Assembly (NCBI GenBank): GCA_013416455.1
Contig: JACCES010000005.1
Span: 248,001-312,000 of the forward strand
Source: Alcaligenaceae bacterium
GTDB lineage: Bacteria > Pseudomonadota > Gammaproteobacteria > Burkholderiales > Burkholderiaceae_B
DNA length: 64,000 nt
Direction: 5' to 3'
The translations under genes and the position numbers were made by a program. Below the pieces are notes generated by a model that did not search any database, had not been told where the DNA came from, and saw nothing but the letters and a program-made list of their open reading frames with translations. Of this stretch, positions 55,713 through 63,676 are shown in pieces. Within the stretch, counting starts at the first letter, position 1. Every line of letters begins with the position of its first letter.

Positions 55713-56768
55713 TCAGCTGTTCTGGCGGCGCAGCACCACCGAAAGGAAGAAGGGCACGCCGACCAGCGATGTCACGATGCCCACGGGCACGATCACGCCG
55801 GTCGAGAGGTTCTTGGAAGCGATCGACGCCAGCGACAGGATCAGGGCGCCCACCAGGGCGCTGCCCGGCAGATAGTAGCGGTGGTCTTCGCCGAAGAGCC
55901 GCCGGGCAATGTGCGGCGCGATCAGGCCGATGAAGCTGATGGTGCCCACGAACGACACCGCCAGCGCCGCCAGCACGCTGATGCGCAGCAGGGATGTCAG
56001 CCGCAGGCGGCGCACGTCGATGCCGAAGCTGAAGGCCCGGTCTTCACCCAGCCGCAGGGCCGTGAGTTTCCAGGCATCGCGCATGGCCAGCGGCCAGACC
56101 AGGGCGACGAGCAGCAGCATGGCGCCGACCTTGGGCCAGGTGGCGCGCGACAGGCTGCCCATGGTCCAGAACACCAGGCTCTGCAGGTCTTCGGCGCTGG
56201 CGACGAATTGCATCAGCGATACCAGGGAATTGAAGGAAAACACCATGGCGATGCCGAACAGCACCAGGCCGGAACTGCTCATGCCGCCCCAGCGGGCCGC
56301 CGCGTCCAGCAGCAGGGCCGACAGCAGCGCGAACAGGAAGGCGTTCCCCGCCACCATCCAGCCTTGCGGGATGCCGGGCAGCGCCAGGCCCAGCACGATG
56401 GCCAGCGAGGCGCCGAAGGCGGCGGCCGAAGAAATGCCCAGGGTGAAGGGGCTGGCCAGCGGATTGTTGAGTATGGTCTGCATCTCCGCGCCCGCCAGGC
56501 CCAGGGCCATGCCGACCGCGATCGCCATCATTGAATAGGGCAGCCTGAATTCCCAGACGATCACGCGCACCGTGGGCTCGGCCATGGCCGGCCGCAGCAG
56601 GGTCCGGAAGAGGTCGGACCAGCCCAGGGCCGACGGCCCCAGCGTGAAGTCGGCCAGCATGGACACCACGATGGACAGGAACAGCGCGAACAGCAACAGC
56701 CCGCGTGTCGCCAGCAATCGCTGATATTGCGTTTCGGCGGCATCCGGCGATGAGGCGGAAAGCATCAA
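55713..56768 (-). CDS. Iron-siderophore ABC transporter permease, FecCD family
   Basis: 351 aa, about nine to ten membrane helices. VWEFRLPYSMMAIAVGMALGLAGAEMQTILNNPLASPFTLGISSAAAFGASLAI and VGTISFIGLIAPHIARRLFGEDHRYYLPGSALVGALIL are the FecCD/BtuC signatures. Only one permease gene is present, whereas fepDG is a pair, so the transporter may be a homodimer. First gene of the minus-strand run, divergent from the receptor gene. Confidence 0.95.
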   Translation of the reverse strand: MMLSASSPDAAETQYQRLLATRGLLLFALFLSIVVSMLADFTLGPSALGWSDLFRTLLRPAMAEPTVRVIVWEFRLPYSMMAIAVGMALGLAGAEMQTILNNPLASPFTLGISSAAAFGASLAIVLGLALPGIPQGWMVAGNAFLFALLSALLLDAAARWGGMSSSGLVLFGIAMVFSFNSLVSLMQFVASAEDLQSLVFWTMGSLSRATWPKVGAMLLLVALVWPLAMRDAWKLTALRLGEDRAFSFGIDVRRLRLTSLLRISVLAALAVSFVGTISFIGLIAPHIARRLFGEDHRYYLPGSALVGALILSLASIASKNLSTGVIVPVGIVTSLVGVPFFLSVVLRRQNS

Positions 56769-56770
56769 TT

Positions 56771-56789
56771 AGTAATAAGAATGATTTGC
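56771..56789. promoter_or_regulatory. Fur-like box at the permease promoter
   Basis: AGTAATAAGAATGATTTGC matches the Fur consensus at 12 of 19 positions and touches the permease start region (ATG at 56768). Confidence 0.4.
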
Positions 56790-56885
56790 AGAAACGGAAG
56801 TATATAGGATGGGCGCGGGACTTTGTAAGGCAGGCAAGCGCTGGCCGGGGGGAGGGGCGTTTTTTCGCCGGGATGGCAAGGGGCC

Positions 56886-56916
56886 GTTAATGTAAACGGG
56901 CGCTAACGTAAACGGG
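56886..56916. repeat. Two 15-bp direct repeats, candidate activator sites
   Basis: GTTAATGTAAACGGG (56886-56900) and GCTAACGTAAACGGG (56902-56916) agree at 13 of 15 positions with a 16-bp period. Direct repeats between divergent siderophore genes are the usual pattern of AraC-type activator sites. Confidence 0.5.
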
Positions 56917-57147
56917 CCCGAGGCGCGCCGCTACGGTTTCCGTATTCGGTGTCGACGACGATATTCCCGCTATATCGGCAAATCTTTGAGCCGCCCGTGC
57001 CTCACTGTCATATTTCAGCAACACCGGTGCACTCTTGCGTGTCTTTGTTTCCGAGGTGTTGAGAGCGGGCGGCGACAGCGGTGTGCCAGAAAAGTTCAAA
57101 AAATATTGGCATTTACAGAAGAATCTCTCTAAGATGGCGGACTAAAT

Positions 57148-57166
57148 GATTATGAGAATTGTTCCT
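57148..57166. promoter_or_regulatory. Fur-like box upstream of the siderophore receptor
   Basis: GATTATGAGAATTGTTCCT matches the Fur consensus at 12 of 19 positions, 31 bp before the receptor start, in an AT-rich promoter. Confidence 0.5.
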
Positions 57167-57196
57167 ATTTGATTATTTTGCCCTTGAGAGCCTGTC

Positions 57197-59413
57197 ATGA
57201 AACCATACAAGCGCAGTCACACGGCCCGGATTCTGGTGCCCTCCCTATTGACCTTGACGGTGTCGGCGGCCTTTGCTCAGACACCGGTAACGATGGAAGC
57301 CATCAGGGTTCTGGGCACCGCGGAAGAAGAGCTGCTGCAGGCGCCCGGTGTGTCCACGATCACCGAGCAGGCTCTCAAGGAACGCCCGCCCGCGAATGAC
57401 CTGGCTGAAATCATCCGCACCATGCCGGGTGTCAATCTGACGGGGAACAGCGCATCGGGCGCCTACGGCAACAGTCGCCAGATCGATCTGCGCGGCATGG
57501 GCCCGGAAAACACCCTCATTCTCATCGACGGCAAGCCTGTGCATTCGCGCGATGCCGTGCGCATGGGGCGTTCCGGCGAGCGCAACAGCCGTGGCGACAC
57601 CAACTGGGTGCCGGTCGATGCGATCGAGCGCATCGAGGTGCTGCGCGGGCCCGCCGCGGCGCGCTATGGTTCCGGCGCCGCGGGCGGCGTGGTGAACATC
57701 ATCACCAAGCGCCCCACCGATACGCTGTCCGGCTCCGTCACGGTGTACCAGTCGCTGGCGGAGAACAACGATGAAGGCGACACCCGCCGCCTGGGCTTCA
57801 CCCTCACCGGCCCGCTGTCGGAGAAGCTGTCCTTCCGCCTGTACGGCAACATCGCCAAGACGGATCCCGACTCCATTACGCTGAATGCCGATCCTTCCAG
57901 CACCGCCGCGCCGGCCGGCGGGCGCGAAGGGGTGCGCAACAAGGACATCAACGCCATGCTGCGCTGGGATGTCACGCAGGGCCATGTGCTGGAATTCGAA
58001 GGCGGCTTCAGCCGCCAGGGCGGTATCTACGCCGGCGAATACATGTTGGGGGGCAATTCCGACGTACAGGCCGTGCTGGCGGAAGGCGAGACCAACACCA
58101 TGTACCGCCGCACGGCGTCCGTCACGCACCGCGGCGACTACGGCGGCGGCAAAACGTCGCGCCTGACCTTCGCGTACGAAGGCACGGACAATTCCCGCCT
58201 GAACGAAGGGCTGGCCGGCGGCGGCGAGGGCACGATCGGCAATCCCAATGCGGAACGTTCCGTCTCGGAACTGACCAACTACACCGCCAATGGCGAATAC
58301 AACATGCCGCTGAATATCGGCGGCCTGCACCAGATCGTCACGGTGGGCGCCGAATGGCGCCAGGAATCGCTGCACGATCCCTACAGCTCGTCGTCCGCCC
58401 GCAATCAGTATCAGTCCGGCAACGAGGTGTTCCCCGAGTTCAAGGACAAGGCCAAGGCCCGTTCCTTCGCCGTCTTCCTGGAAGACAACATCGAGGTCAC
58501 CGAGAACTTCATCCTCACGCCGGGCGTGCGTTTCGACCACCACGACCAGGCCGGCTCCAACTGGAGCCCCAGCCTGAACGCGTCCTACTATCTGACGCCC
58601 GACATCACCCTCAAGGGCGGGATCGCGCGCGCCTTCAAGGCGCCCAATCTGTACCAGACCAATCCCAGCTATCTGTATGTCACCATGGGCAACGGCTGCC
58701 CGGCGGGCGTTCCCGGCCCTTGCTGGATTCTCGGCAATCCCGATCTGGAACCCGAAACCAGCATCAACAAGGAAATCGGCATCGCCTACGACCGCGACGG
58801 CTGGGCGGCGGGCCTGACCTACTTCCAGAACGACTACAAGAACAAGATCGTGGCCGATCTCGGCCGCCAGGGCACCCCGCCGCGCGTCGGCGGCGCGTCG
58901 GTCTATCAATGGGTGAATTCGGGCGAGGCCATTATCCGTGGCTTCGAGGGCAACCTGAACATTCCCATCCTCGGCGAGAACGGTGACAAGCTGAAGCTGG
59001 TCAACAACTTCACCTACATGATCAAGAATGAAAGCAAGGAAGACGGCCAGCCGCTGTCGGTGATTCCGCGCTACACGATCAACAGCACGCTGGACTGGCA
59101 GGTCACCGAGAAGATATCCGCCCAGGCGCTGGCGACCTTCTACGGCAAGCAGGAGCCGCGCACCCGCAACCCGAACGCCAATCCGGACAATGCCGACCTG
59201 ACCGGAGATGCGCTGCAGGTGCGCGGCGCCTACGCCATCTATGGGCTGGGCGCCAGCTACCAGCACGACAAGAACCTGTATTTCCGGGTCGGCGTGAACA
59301 ATCTGTTCGACAAGCGGCTGTACCGCGAGGCGTCACAGGCCAGCGGCGCCGGTGCCGCCACGTACAATGAGCCGGGCCGTTTCTACTACCTGACGATGAC
59401 GGCGTCTTTCTGA
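57197..59413 (+). CDS. TonB-dependent catecholate siderophore receptor, FepA/BfeA-like
   Basis: 738 aa, full length. Signal peptide (ILVPSLLTLTVSAAFAQ), TonB-box region, plug domain (PANDLAEIIRTMPGVNLTGNSASGAYGNSRQIDLRGMGPENTLILIDGKPV, the MGRSGERNSRGDTNWVPVDAIERIEVLRGPAAARYGSGAAGGVVNIITKRP block characteristic of FepA, PfeA and BfeA) and a 22-stranded barrel ending in FYYLTMTASF. The MGRSGERNSRGDTNW stretch is typical of enterobactin-class receptors, which fits the DHB-serine synthesis genes. Divergent from the importer operon; the methyltransferase gene follows after 73 bp. Confidence 0.95.
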   Translation: MKPYKRSHTARILVPSLLTLTVSAAFAQTPVTMEAIRVLGTAEEELLQAPGVSTITEQALKERPPANDLAEIIRTMPGVNLTGNSASGAYGNSRQIDLRGMGPENTLILIDGKPVHSRDAVRMGRSGERNSRGDTNWVPVDAIERIEVLRGPAAARYGSGAAGGVVNIITKRPTDTLSGSVTVYQSLAENNDEGDTRRLGFTLTGPLSEKLSFRLYGNIAKTDPDSITLNADPSSTAAPAGGREGVRNKDINAMLRWDVTQGHVLEFEGGFSRQGGIYAGEYMLGGNSDVQAVLAEGETNTMYRRTASVTHRGDYGGGKTSRLTFAYEGTDNSRLNEGLAGGGEGTIGNPNAERSVSELTNYTANGEYNMPLNIGGLHQIVTVGAEWRQESLHDPYSSSSARNQYQSGNEVFPEFKDKAKARSFAVFLEDNIEVTENFILTPGVRFDHHDQAGSNWSPSLNASYYLTPDITLKGGIARAFKAPNLYQTNPSYLYVTMGNGCPAGVPGPCWILGNPDLEPETSINKEIGIAYDRDGWAAGLTYFQNDYKNKIVADLGRQGTPPRVGGASVYQWVNSGEAIIRGFEGNLNIPILGENGDKLKLVNNFTYMIKNESKEDGQPLSVIPRYTINSTLDWQVTEKISAQALATFYGKQEPRTRNPNANPDNADLTGDALQVRGAYAIYGLGASYQHDKNLYFRVGVNNLFDKRLYREASQASGAGAATYNEPGRFYYLTMTASF

Positions 59414-59486
59414 GCCGCTTCGGGCAGAGTCCGCGTCTTCCCGGGAAACCGGGGCCGCCGCGGGCACGAAGGCTCCGGGACGCATC

Positions 59487-60905
59487 ATGCCGCGGGGCGC
59501 ATCGTTTCTTCACATGACCGCATTCAGAGACCGACAGACGCAGGAAACCGGATACATCACCGAGGTGGTGTATCCGGATCATTTCCACCGGGAAACCATG
59601 CCGGTCTGGCTGGTGTCCACGCTGCAGGCGCTGGGGCGCCGGGCGCCCGATCTGGGCCGGCGCTATACCTGGCTGGATCTGGGCTGCGGCACCGGCGTCG
59701 GCACGCTGGTCGCGGCCGCCGCCAATCCCGGCGGGCGCTTCATCGGGGTGGACTTCAATGCCGCCGGCATCGCCCAGGCCCGGGCTCTGGCCCAGGTTTC
59801 TGGTATCTACAATGTAGATTTCATAGAGTCGTCCTTCGACACACTGCTGGAAGGCGGCGCTTCCCTCCTGCCGCATTGCGACTTCATCGTCTCCCACGGG
59901 GTGTATTCCTGGGTGGGCCCGCGGGTGCGCCAGGCCATGCACGGCCTCGTCGGGGCGGCGCTGCGGCCGGGCGGGGTGTTCTATGTGTCCTACATCACGC
60001 ACCCGGGCGCGGCGTCCTTCGGCGCGGCGCAGCGCATGCTGAGCCTGCTGGCGCGCGGCGCGCCGGGAACACCGCAAGACAAGGCCCTGCTGGGCGTGGC
60101 CTGGCTCAAGCGCATGGCCGAAGGCGGCGCGGGCTATTTCACCGAGCATGCTTCCGCGGCGCGGGAGGTCGCGCGCCTGGGAGAAATGGACGCCGCCTAC
60201 CTGGCCCACGAGTTCCTGAACCACGATTGGGAGGCCTTCCACGTCGGCGATGTGATGGCCGCCATGGAGGCGGCGGGCTGCGAGTATGCGGGCAGCGCCA
60301 GCCTGCTGGAAAATATCGATGCCTTGTCCATCCCGGGCGGCATGGCGCCGGTAATGGCCGACGCGCGGCGGGCGGGATGGACTCCGGCGCAGATGGAGAC
60401 GGCCCGGGATATCGCCCGCAACCAGAACCAGCGCCGCGATCTCTACCAGAAGCGCGCGGATACCGGTAATCTGCTCACGCCGGACGCGCATCGCCGGGTG
60501 CTGCTGGAGCAAAGCGTCATGGTGCTGCCCCGGGCGCCTTCCGCGCACGAAGTCGAGGCGCAGCCCGGCGGGGCCGAACTGTCCTTCGACACCCCGATCG
60601 GCCCGGTTCGCATCCCGGCTGCGGCGATCCGGCCGCTGCTGCATGCCCTGAGACAGGGCCCGCGCCGCTACGCGGAGCTGGCCGCGCTGCCGGAATACCG
60701 TGGCAACCCGGGCGTGATCAGCCAACTGCTGCAGGTCTTGGCCTGGGTGGGCTGGGCGCATTTCCTGCGTCCCGATGCCGGACGGACAGCGGTGGCCGAC
60801 GGGATTCAGGCCAGGCTGGACGTCTTGCTGGAAGAGCGCAGCCGCAAGGGGCCGTTGCCGCGGCATCGGCTGCTGCCGGCCATCGGGTCCGCCGTTCCGG
60901 TTTGA
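59487..60905 (+). CDS. SAM-dependent methyltransferase with C-terminal regulatory domain
   Basis: 472 aa (ATG 59487; ATG 59514 is also possible). N-terminal class I methyltransferase domain: TWLDLGCGTGVGTLVAAAANPGGRFIGVDFNAAGIAQA (SAM site), DFIVSHGVYSWVGPRVRQAMHGLVGAALRPGGVFYVSY. The middle and C-terminal parts (GYFTEHASAAREVARLGEMDAAYLAHEFLNHDWEAFHVGDVMAAMEAAGCEYAGSASL, RDLYQKR, a winged-helix-like end) match the methyltransferase regulatory domain family. Substrate unknown. It follows the siderophore receptor in the same direction, so it could modify the siderophore or simply be a neighbour. Confidence 0.85.
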   Translation: MPRGASFLHMTAFRDRQTQETGYITEVVYPDHFHRETMPVWLVSTLQALGRRAPDLGRRYTWLDLGCGTGVGTLVAAAANPGGRFIGVDFNAAGIAQARALAQVSGIYNVDFIESSFDTLLEGGASLLPHCDFIVSHGVYSWVGPRVRQAMHGLVGAALRPGGVFYVSYITHPGAASFGAAQRMLSLLARGAPGTPQDKALLGVAWLKRMAEGGAGYFTEHASAAREVARLGEMDAAYLAHEFLNHDWEAFHVGDVMAAMEAAGCEYAGSASLLENIDALSIPGGMAPVMADARRAGWTPAQMETARDIARNQNQRRDLYQKRADTGNLLTPDAHRRVLLEQSVMVLPRAPSAHEVEAQPGGAELSFDTPIGPVRIPAAAIRPLLHALRQGPRRYAELAALPEYRGNPGVISQLLQVLAWVGWAHFLRPDAGRTAVADGIQARLDVLLEERSRKGPLPRHRLLPAIGSAVPV

Positions 60906-61013
60906 CCATGGGCCGGCCATGATCTCACGGCCGGCGATCCCTTGTGAAGAACTCCGGCCTGATGGCCGGCGCTTCTCCACCTCACGGCATGCAGGCCGCT
61001 CGGATTCGCCAGG

Positions 61014-61043
61014 CACAGAATAGTCCGCAGGGACTATTCTGTG
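61014..61043. repeat. 13-bp perfect inverted repeat downstream of the methyltransferase gene
   Basis: CACAGAATAGTCC (61014-61026) and GGACTATTCTGTG (61031-61043) with a GCAG loop. Unlike the GC-only hairpins nearby it is mixed in composition and has no T-run. Confidence 0.7.
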
Positions 61044-61061
61044 TCCGGGCTCATCCGCCAC

Positions 61062-61089
61062 AATACGGGGGCGCCTGCGGCGCCGTATT
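61062..61089 (+). terminator. Terminator-like hairpin before the MCE operon end
   Basis: AATACGG...CGCC (61062-61075) pairs with GGCGCCGTATT (61079-61089) with three bulged Gs; the arm runs into TTTT. It may end the receptor-methyltransferase transcript. Confidence 0.5.
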
Positions 61090-61148
61090 TTCAAGATTGC
61101 CTCGCTTGACCTCGCCGTGAACGACGAGGCTTGCGCTTCGGCGCGTGG

Positions 61149-61847
61149 TCATTGCAGGGAAAGCAGCCACTGCTCGATGTCGGCGGAAACCGCCTGCGCC
61201 GCCGCCGCGAGCGCCCTGGCGCCGCCCGGGGCATCGGCGCTGCCCGCATCGACCGATCGCCGGAAGCTTCGCTGTGCCAGCAGGCGGCCGCCGTCACTGT
61301 CCAGCAAGGTGGCGCGCAGCTCGATCACGCCGTTGGAGCGCTGGCTGTCGGCAAAGATTTGTTCGAAGCGTTCCAGATCGACGTGCAACACCCGCGGAAC
61401 CGCTTCCCCGGATTGCGTCCGGGTGCGTCCGTAGTCCGGTGTCAGTACCGCCCAGCGGGTCTGGAGCTGCTGGCGCAGTTGCCGCGCCAGCAGCTGTTCG
61501 ACGGGGAGACTCCAGCGCGCACGCTGGTAGGCGCGCAACTGGTGATCGTCGGTGTAGGTGTAGCGGTACAGCAGGGCCTGGCGGTCGGCCGGCAGGCCGT
61601 CCGCGGTCACGCTGCCCAGCGTCAACGGCGGCAGCGCCGCTTGCGCCGGCGCCGCGGCCCGGGCCACGACAGCCGGGCCGAAGTCGTACTGCGTGGTGCT
61701 TGCGGGCGGCGCCGGCAGTGCCGAGCAGCCTCCCAGCAGGGCGCCCAGAAACGGCGCGATCACCAGCAGGGTCAGCCGATGCCGGCTCCGGGGCTGCCTG
61801 CGGGCCGGCCGCATCAGTGTCTTATTGACGTGTTCCTGGTCTGGCAC
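61149..61847 (-). CDS. MCE-system auxiliary lipoprotein (ABC-type transport auxiliary component)
   Basis: 232 aa. GTG start at 61847 with AAGGAGT 5 nt upstream. Long N-terminal region, hydrophobic stretch and lipobox LLGGC (LTLLVIAPFLGALLGGC), then a domain of the PqiC/LetC-like auxiliary lipoproteins (YRYTYTDDHQLRAYQRARWSLPVEQLLARQLRQQLQTRW, VLHVDLERFEQIFADSQRSNGVIELRATLLD). It follows the MlaD-like gene by 9 bp, as in four-gene MCE operons. Anchored in the outer membrane by inference. Confidence 0.9.
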   Translation of the reverse strand: MPDQEHVNKTLMRPARRQPRSRHRLTLLVIAPFLGALLGGCSALPAPPASTTQYDFGPAVVARAAAPAQAALPPLTLGSVTADGLPADRQALLYRYTYTDDHQLRAYQRARWSLPVEQLLARQLRQQLQTRWAVLTPDYGRTRTQSGEAVPRVLHVDLERFEQIFADSQRSNGVIELRATLLDSDGGRLLAQRSFRRSVDAGSADAPGGARALAAAAQAVSADIEQWLLSLQ

Positions 61848-61856
61848 GCTGACTCC

Positions 61857-62828
61857 TTATCTGGATGGTGTGGCTGGCGGCACATGGCCCGGCTCCCCCG
61901 GCCCGGGTTGCGACGTATTCGGGCCGTAGATGAAAGCCTGGGGATTGCTGGACAGCGCGCGCGTCAGCGATCCGATCATGCGCAAGGTGGCGCTGAAGTC
62001 GTCGAGCGTGCGCGTCAGGCGGGGCAGGGTTCCGGCGTCGATCTCCCTGGCGATGCCGGCGAAGGCATGAGCCGACGCCGTGATCTGGTCGATCGCGCCG
62101 TCGGGGCCGTTGAGGCGCCGTACGGAGCGGGTGATTTCCTGGCTCATGGTTTCAAGGCTGGCGGCCGCGCCCTGCAGTGCCCGCATGCTCTCGCCGCCGT
62201 CGCGGCCAAGCTGGGTCAGGGCGGGTTCCAGTTTCCCGGACCACCCTTGCTCCATCTGCCGCATGAGCGAGGCAATGCTGTGTGCGGCCTCGCCCAGGCC
62301 GCCAATGGCGTCCATCAGAATGCGCTGGTTCTCGTCGGACAGCAGGCGGTTGGCGTGAATCATCATTTTGCGCAGGTCGCCGATCACTTCCGGGCCTTGT
62401 GATGCGATCAGGCTCAGGTTGGAGGGCCGCATGGTCAGGCGCCGGTGGCCGCGCGGCGATTCGTCCAGCCGGGGCTGGGGCGTGGCGGCGTCATCGAGTT
62501 CGACGTGGGCCAGGCCGGTAATGCCCTGGTAGCCCAGCCTCGCGTAGGTATTGGGTGTCAGTGGCGCATCGCGGTCCACATCGATGAGGATGAGCACCTG
62601 CCCGGCCGTCTCGGGATCGAATCCGATGGACGCCACTTTGCCCACGGTGACGCCTTTGTAGCGCACGGCGGCCTGTGGCTGCAGCCCCGTGACGGCCTGG
62701 GGCGTGGTCAGTTCGTAGCTGTCGTAGCTGGCCTGGTCCCGTGTCAGCCAAGCAGCCAGCCCGCCCAGCAGCGCCAGGATCGCCAGTACGAAGAAGCCGG
62801 CGGCAAAGGCGTGCGACTTGTTTTCCAT
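61857..62828 (-). CDS. MlaD-family MCE lipid transport protein
   Basis: 323 aa. One N-terminal membrane helix (AAGFFVLAILALLGGLAAWL), then a single MCE domain (YELTTPQAVTGLQPQAAVRYKGVTVGKVASIGFDP, VLILIDVDRDAPLTPNTYARLGYQGITGLAHVELDD), and a coiled-coil-rich C-terminus. MCE rings form a periplasmic channel for phospholipids. Directly after the ATPase gene. Confidence 0.94.
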   Translation of the reverse strand: MENKSHAFAAGFFVLAILALLGGLAAWLTRDQASYDSYELTTPQAVTGLQPQAAVRYKGVTVGKVASIGFDPETAGQVLILIDVDRDAPLTPNTYARLGYQGITGLAHVELDDAATPQPRLDESPRGHRRLTMRPSNLSLIASQGPEVIGDLRKMMIHANRLLSDENQRILMDAIGGLGEAAHSIASLMRQMEQGWSGKLEPALTQLGRDGGESMRALQGAAASLETMSQEITRSVRRLNGPDGAIDQITASAHAFAGIAREIDAGTLPRLTRTLDDFSATLRMIGSLTRALSSNPQAFIYGPNTSQPGPGEPGHVPPATPSR

Positions 62829-63674
62829 CTATGAGAACTCCTGTCCGTTTTCGGCCGGATCCGGGGGGGATGGCAAGGGTTCGCGGGCACGCCGCCCGCG
62901 CTCACCCAAAAAGAAATCTTTGATGAAAGGGTGCTCGAATTCCACCACCCGGGCGGGTGTGTCCGTGACGATTACCCGGCGGTCCGCCAGCACCGCCACA
63001 CGCGTGCTCAGCGCGTACAGCGTGTCGAGGTCGTGCGTGACGATGATTGCGGTCAAGCCGAGCTGTTGATGCAATTGTCGCAGCAGCGTGCAGAAGGCGT
63101 CGGCGTTCAGGGGATCGAGTCCGGCCGTCGGTTCGTCGAGCAGGAGCAGGGGCGGATCCATCATCAGCGCCCGCGCCAGTGCGACGCGCTTGATCATGCC
63201 GCCGGAGAGATCGGCCGGCATGCGCTGCGCGTGCTCGGGCAGCAGGCCGACCATGCGCAGTTTCACCATGGCCGCATCACGCACCACCTCGGCGGGCAGG
63301 CTGCGCTGTTCGCTCAGTGCGAAGGCAATGTTGTCCAGCACATTGAAGGCCGAGTACAGCGCGCCGTGCTGGAACAGCATGCCCAGCAGGGTGGCGGCCT
63401 GGACCGGGCTCAGGCCCGCCGTATCCATTCCGTCGATGCGGATGCCGCCCCGGGTCGGCCGGGTCAGACCGGCAATGTGCCTGAGCAGCACCGTCTTGCC
63501 GGTTCCCGAGCCGCCTATCAGCGTCAGGATTTCGCCCCTGCGCACCCGCAGATCCAGGTCCTGGTGCACGCAAAACGCATCGTCGCCCCGGCCGAATACG
63601 GTCCAGACCTTGTCGGCGCTGATCATGATGTCATCGTGGCGCGTCGCCCCGGAATGCCCGGAAGGGGTTGCCAT
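62829..63674 (-). CDS. MlaF-type ABC transporter ATPase
   Basis: 281 aa. Walker A GGSGTGKTV, signature DLSGGMIKRVALARALMMDPPLLLLDEPTAGLDPL with Walker B, and VTHDLDTLYALSTRVAVLADRRVI. The N-terminal IMISADKVWTVFGRGDDAFCVHQDLDLRVRRGE and SGGM signature are typical of Mla/Ttg2A ATPases. Overlaps none; 0-2 bp from its neighbours, so one operon with the permease and MlaD genes. Confidence 0.95.
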   Translation of the reverse strand: MATPSGHSGATRHDDIMISADKVWTVFGRGDDAFCVHQDLDLRVRRGEILTLIGGSGTGKTVLLRHIAGLTRPTRGGIRIDGMDTAGLSPVQAATLLGMLFQHGALYSAFNVLDNIAFALSEQRSLPAEVVRDAAMVKLRMVGLLPEHAQRMPADLSGGMIKRVALARALMMDPPLLLLDEPTAGLDPLNADAFCTLLRQLHQQLGLTAIIVTHDLDTLYALSTRVAVLADRRVIVTDTPARVVEFEHPFIKDFFLGERGRRAREPLPSPPDPAENGQEFS

Positions 63675-63676
63675 GC

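Larger units (their letters stand above)
56769..57196. other. Divergent promoter region of the siderophore locus
   Basis: 428 bp with no supported gene. It has a Fur-like site near each divergent gene (56771-56789 and 57148-57166) and two near-identical 15-bp direct repeats at 56886-56916. Sequence around the receptor promoter is AT-rich (57100-57180). A 70-codon open frame at 56887-57099 has no family match. Confidence 0.7.

Noticed and set aside
56887..57099. 70-codon minus-strand open frame in the divergent siderophore promoter
   Set aside because: No family similarity, no ribosome site, and it overlaps the direct repeats and promoter region.
57245..59266. 673-codon open frame on the minus strand opposite the siderophore receptor
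   Set aside because: It mirrors the receptor gene at high GC and has no domain features; the plus-strand protein is a full canonical receptor.
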